DNA of 64,000 nucleotides from Podocnemis expansa (lineage: Eukaryota > Chordata > Testudines > Podocnemididae), in assembly GCA_007922195.1 (NCBI GenBank), contig ML681998.1, positions 18,348,320 to 18,412,319 on the forward strand, given 5' to 3'. Shown here piece by piece: positions 60,161 to 64,000 of the stretch. Under the pieces are notes generated by a model. That model had not been told where the DNA came from, made no database searches, and saw only the letters and a program-made list of their open reading frames with translations. The translations under genes were made by a program, and so were the position numbers. Numbering within the stretch: position 1 is the stretch's first letter; each line of letters opens with the position of its first letter.

Positions 60161-63100
60161 GCATATCACACATGGGTTATTGCAAATATAAAATATTACT
60201 ATGAAAAATAATCATAAATGCTCCCCTAAATCCAGACAGGTTTTCATGCAGAAGCTGCATGATTTTCAATGCTGTACTCTATATTCTCTCAGAAAGAGAG
60301 TGAGGAAGCATAGCTTTCGTAGGTGCAAAGTTCTTAGAGGCCATAGTGATGGATTGAGTACAGATGCTTTAATAAAGTCAGTTATGAAAAGTGCCAGACA
60401 ATGGAATAATAGTTCATGACGTACCCTGTTGTCCAGAGGTGGAGTAAAGAGGTATGGGGCACTGAGATCCAGGCAGCTGGTTATTGCCTTTCTCACAGTT
60501 CTTTTGTGGTACTTAGGATCAGGAGATTCTTTGCCCAGAAGGCTGTGAACTACGAGGCATGGAAAACATATGCAATGAACATCAATAATTTCCCTCACTC
60601 ACAGGTTTTATCACAGATCTGCTTTTTTTAAATGCCTGGATACAACTGTCAATAGTGCATCTCTGATCTTAAATTATTCCTAAACTGATAAATGAAAGAA
60701 GCTGAAGCCTGAACTATGGAAGCTTGGAAGGAAAAGTAATGCCTTATTTAGGTAATATTAAAAAATCAGTTTGTCACTGATATACATGAAATATCTGAAA
60801 CCTTCTTATCACAGGATAAAAATACTTGACCAACCTTTTTTAAAAGAGAAATTAGACAAGTGACTGTTCCACAGACCAGCACACAAAAATTCAAAAACCA
60901 AAGGAACTTCGAATCACAGCGCTTATTTTGGAGTGCCATTGCAATCAAGTCTGAAAAGGAAAAAAAAAACTGATTGAATAATAAAGTTTATGTGACTGGA
61001 GAAACCACTTCTGAACATATTCAGTAGGCATTTACTGATATTTTTAGCAGCATCTAATGAAGTCTTTCCTTTGTAACATGACATTGCACATTCTCCTTAT
61101 TTAACTTCACAGGCACAGAGGTTGCAGCTGTCAGGTTGATGCTAAAATTACTTCCTTGGTGGAGATTTATAAATGTATCATTAAATACATGTACAGAAAG
61201 CACAGTTCTTCAAAATGCCCAGTCTTACTACCTTCAGGAGCAGAAGCAAGTTGTGGTCATTAAAAAAAATCCTAGTGATTTCACAATTGTAGTATACCTC
61301 CACAACCTCTGCCTTAGGCCACAGGCTTTGCCATGTTAGTCATAATGGCAGTCTATCTAATCTCTTATCCTTTCTCAAACAGTAGCCCTGTACCAGATAT
61401 TAAGAGAAAAGTGTAAGAATCTCCATAATGAGCAATTATGGAATAACTAGCCCATAAGGGCAGTTTTTGTCTAACCCTAAGCAGATAATGGTTGCTTTAT
61501 ATGCTGAAGAATGAGGGCATAGTTGGTTTATATATAGATATCCTATTTAAAGATAGAAAATGGGGGATCCTCTTAGCACTAATACACAGCACCAACTCAC
61601 CAACTGACTACTCTCATGCAGACCCAAGTCAACATAGAGCCCAGAGAAGGGATCGATGCAGGTAGAGTCTCCTGCAGGATTGGTGCCTAAATGTTTAATC
61701 CTTTTTCAAATCCTGATAAATTCATGGACCCAGATAGCTTATCCACATTCCTCTTTGTTTAGAGATTTTGGCAGCTAACAAGCATTCACCCCCTCCAAAG
61801 AAACATATGACACATGGTTGCCTTCCTACTACAACTAAACCACTTTTTGTTTGCAAAGCAGAAAGGAGTCATAATGATATTTATGTAACAGTTTTGGTTG
61901 GTCCTCCTTGCTTCCAGCTTTCTACATCACAGGACGTCCCAAACTGCAGTGTCGCATCTCATCCTTGGGCAGAGAGTGTGGTCTACCCACTGTCCCAACT
62001 CATGAATGCAAAAGCACTACATTTGATAGAAATCAAATAGCTGAGACCTGACACTTTCAGGATACAATGCAAGTCTGATCTCTTGTGAAGGCATTTTCCT
62101 AACTGAGACATTCAAACAGTAGAAGTTGTCCTGGCTTTGATGCTAATTCAGAAAGTGATGATGCAAAAGAACTGAAGAATTTATGATCCCCTTGAAAATA
62201 TTTCTGGATTCTAAATTACCTGGAATAAACATGGTTCAGAATTTTGTAAGGGGTGTCCCGCAATAAGCACCTCAAAAACATGACCAATAAAGTAGATGCA
62301 TGACTGATTGCATAGAGGCTTTAAAATTAACAGATGAATACAAAGGTGGCTAATTTATACCAGCTTGTTTACTGTGATTTTCAGTTCAGCTCCTCATATA
62401 TAAAATACACACATTTTTGAGCCAAAGGACTTTTCATTTTGAAAGAAGGGGATAGACTCTTCAAGTTAGAAACTTTAAAATGGGAGTGCCTTCATGGGAG
62501 GTCCTAATTACCATAAAATGCTGTTTTAATAACACAAAGGATAAATTTTGACAAACTTACTTCACAGGACATTACACAAACACTTGGACCAGATAGTAGG
62601 GGTTTTTTTTCTCTTTTTTGTTTAAGTTTACATCTAATATCAAAATCCATGTATGGAACTCAGGGAAGAAAAGCTTTTTCAACTATGCAGGGATATCAGT
62701 CACAGGTAGGAATCTGAATAGTGTTTCACCTCCCTTTGGAGACCAAAGATGTAAATCTAAGGTCATCGTGGTAAAAAACTGCATTAATTTTCTTATACTC
62801 AAATCTGGACTGAGACAAGCTACAGTATTAGGAATACTGAACTGTCAACACCCCGCATGAATTAGCTCTACAGCTTTTTCATTACAACTCTACAAAGCCT
62901 ACTACAGTGGATGTTAAAGAAGAGAATTCTTGGTTTCATGAAAATATGAATGACTATTGCACACCCTGTTATGGAATTAAAATATCTGATCAATAACAAA
63001 GAATTCTGTTGGGAGTTCCTCCACTGCGTAGTTTCCTAAATCATTATTCAGTAAGAGCCCATTTCTGTGAGGGGAGAAATGCTTCAAACTTATTAAAGCT

Positions 63101-64000
63101 GTGGTGTTGAGGATGCCCAGTGGGTTCTCCTGTGTAACAAAGTATTAGATATGATAGAAACACAGGTTAGCTTTCATAAAAATCAGTGCAGTGGGAGAGA
63201 GAACATAGAAGAGTTTTATATTGAACATAAGTTCAATCAAGGACTTAATTAAATAACAGAGGTTTGGTTAACACATCTGGTTAGGTATGTATTCAAGCTA
63301 TTATACTATTTTTTTACTTGGAACTACCAGCTTTTAATGTCAATATCACGTAGCAGGTAAAAATTCCTTGCTTATTACTAGTAACCAACACATACTCTGC
63401 TTTTCTAGGAGTATGCCTGTTTACAAAGCATGCCAAATTGGAAGGAGTCGAGATTTGCATGCATGTGCAGGCACGCGCACACATGCACACATACATACAC
63501 ACACACAGAGTAATGTTACCTAGTAATATTATATGTTTTTTGTTTTGCTTTTTACATGGACATTCTGTAACAGCATGTTTGAAGAGTGTAAAGTCACTTT
63601 CTTGCCAAAACTGCTGTTTATTCTGTCTTGTTGTGTTTTCACACCCCTGGTTGGAGTTCAGATAACCAAGGAACACTGGAACCACTGACCCTTCAGATTA
63701 GCAACAGCCTGCAAGGAAGATGAGTAGCCTGCAGTAGTCTTGATATCTGTAATCCAGTCCACCGTCACTTTGCAATCTCCTTTTCCCATCACCTTCAAAG
63801 TTACGGATCCCAGGTGTGGTGACTATGTAACCAGCACAAATGTGTGTGAGACAACATTTGATTTTGAAAATAAGGAAGAGAGCACAGTAAGCTGCTGAAA
63901 CTGGAAGTGCGAAAAGCAGGGGCAAGAGGGTGTCACAGTATGTACTGGAAAAGACTAGAAGACCAAATTACAGGAAAAGGCAAGAGGAACAAGTCACACT
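60161..64000. other. No gene recognised
   Basis: AT-rich DNA with a CA-rich microsatellite at about 63470-63508. No domain-bearing frames or transposon ends recognised. Confidence 0.5.

Noticed and set aside
1..64000. CRISPR arrays, bacterial operons, rRNA genes
   Set aside because: None seen; all evidence points to a vertebrate nuclear genome.

Overview
This is a vertebrate, non-coding, repeat-rich window. The transposon content (CR1 and CR1/L3-type LINEs, a DIRS-like element, a rearranged Ty3/gypsy element, many hAT relics, a PIF/Harbinger relic, an endogenous retrovirus) suggests a sauropsid, most likely a crocodilian and possibly a turtle. That host call is inference from repeat families. 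I see no host protein-coding gene: every long open frame that reads as protein belongs to a transposable element.

Layout. 1-5175: no recognised feature. 5176-9720: a SINE fragment with a CR1-like tail, then a decayed DIRS-like retrotransposon on the minus strand (gag, RT and RNase H relics). 9721-18460: mostly unique DNA with two GC-rich fold-back hAT-like elements, two copies of a small repeat ('family A' here) and microsatellites. 19030-20130: a minus-strand LINE reverse transcriptase relic. 27839-28776 and 35343-36319: three hAT elements with 8-bp target-site duplications. 36522-42757: a 6.2-kb endogenous retrovirus with 301-bp LTRs that differ at two positions and a 6-bp target duplication. 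44480-46330: a decayed hAT-type transposase gene. 48140-48960: a Harbinger-like Myb/SANT gene relic beside a perfect palindrome. 49310-55000: a minus-strand Gypsy element with integrase sequence upstream of RT (Gmr1-like order), broken by a CR1/L3 LINE that is itself broken by a CR1 LINE, and separately by an hAT element. 56031-57190: another CR1. 57498-58560: a GC-rich element of unknown class. 58561-64000: a possible LTR fragment and otherwise unrecognised DNA.

The centrepiece is the retrovirus. It has a tRNA-Trp primer-binding site, a Gag with a PPxY motif and two zinc knuckles, a dUTPase-protease read through -1 frameshifting, RT-RNase H, and an Env whose long basic leader looks betaretroviral but whose transmembrane subunit looks alpharetroviral (internal fusion loop between two cysteines, CX6CC). 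Its integrase core is deleted. Gag start, RT and Env are each shifted by one base at a homopolymer, so this copy cannot make a full set of proteins.
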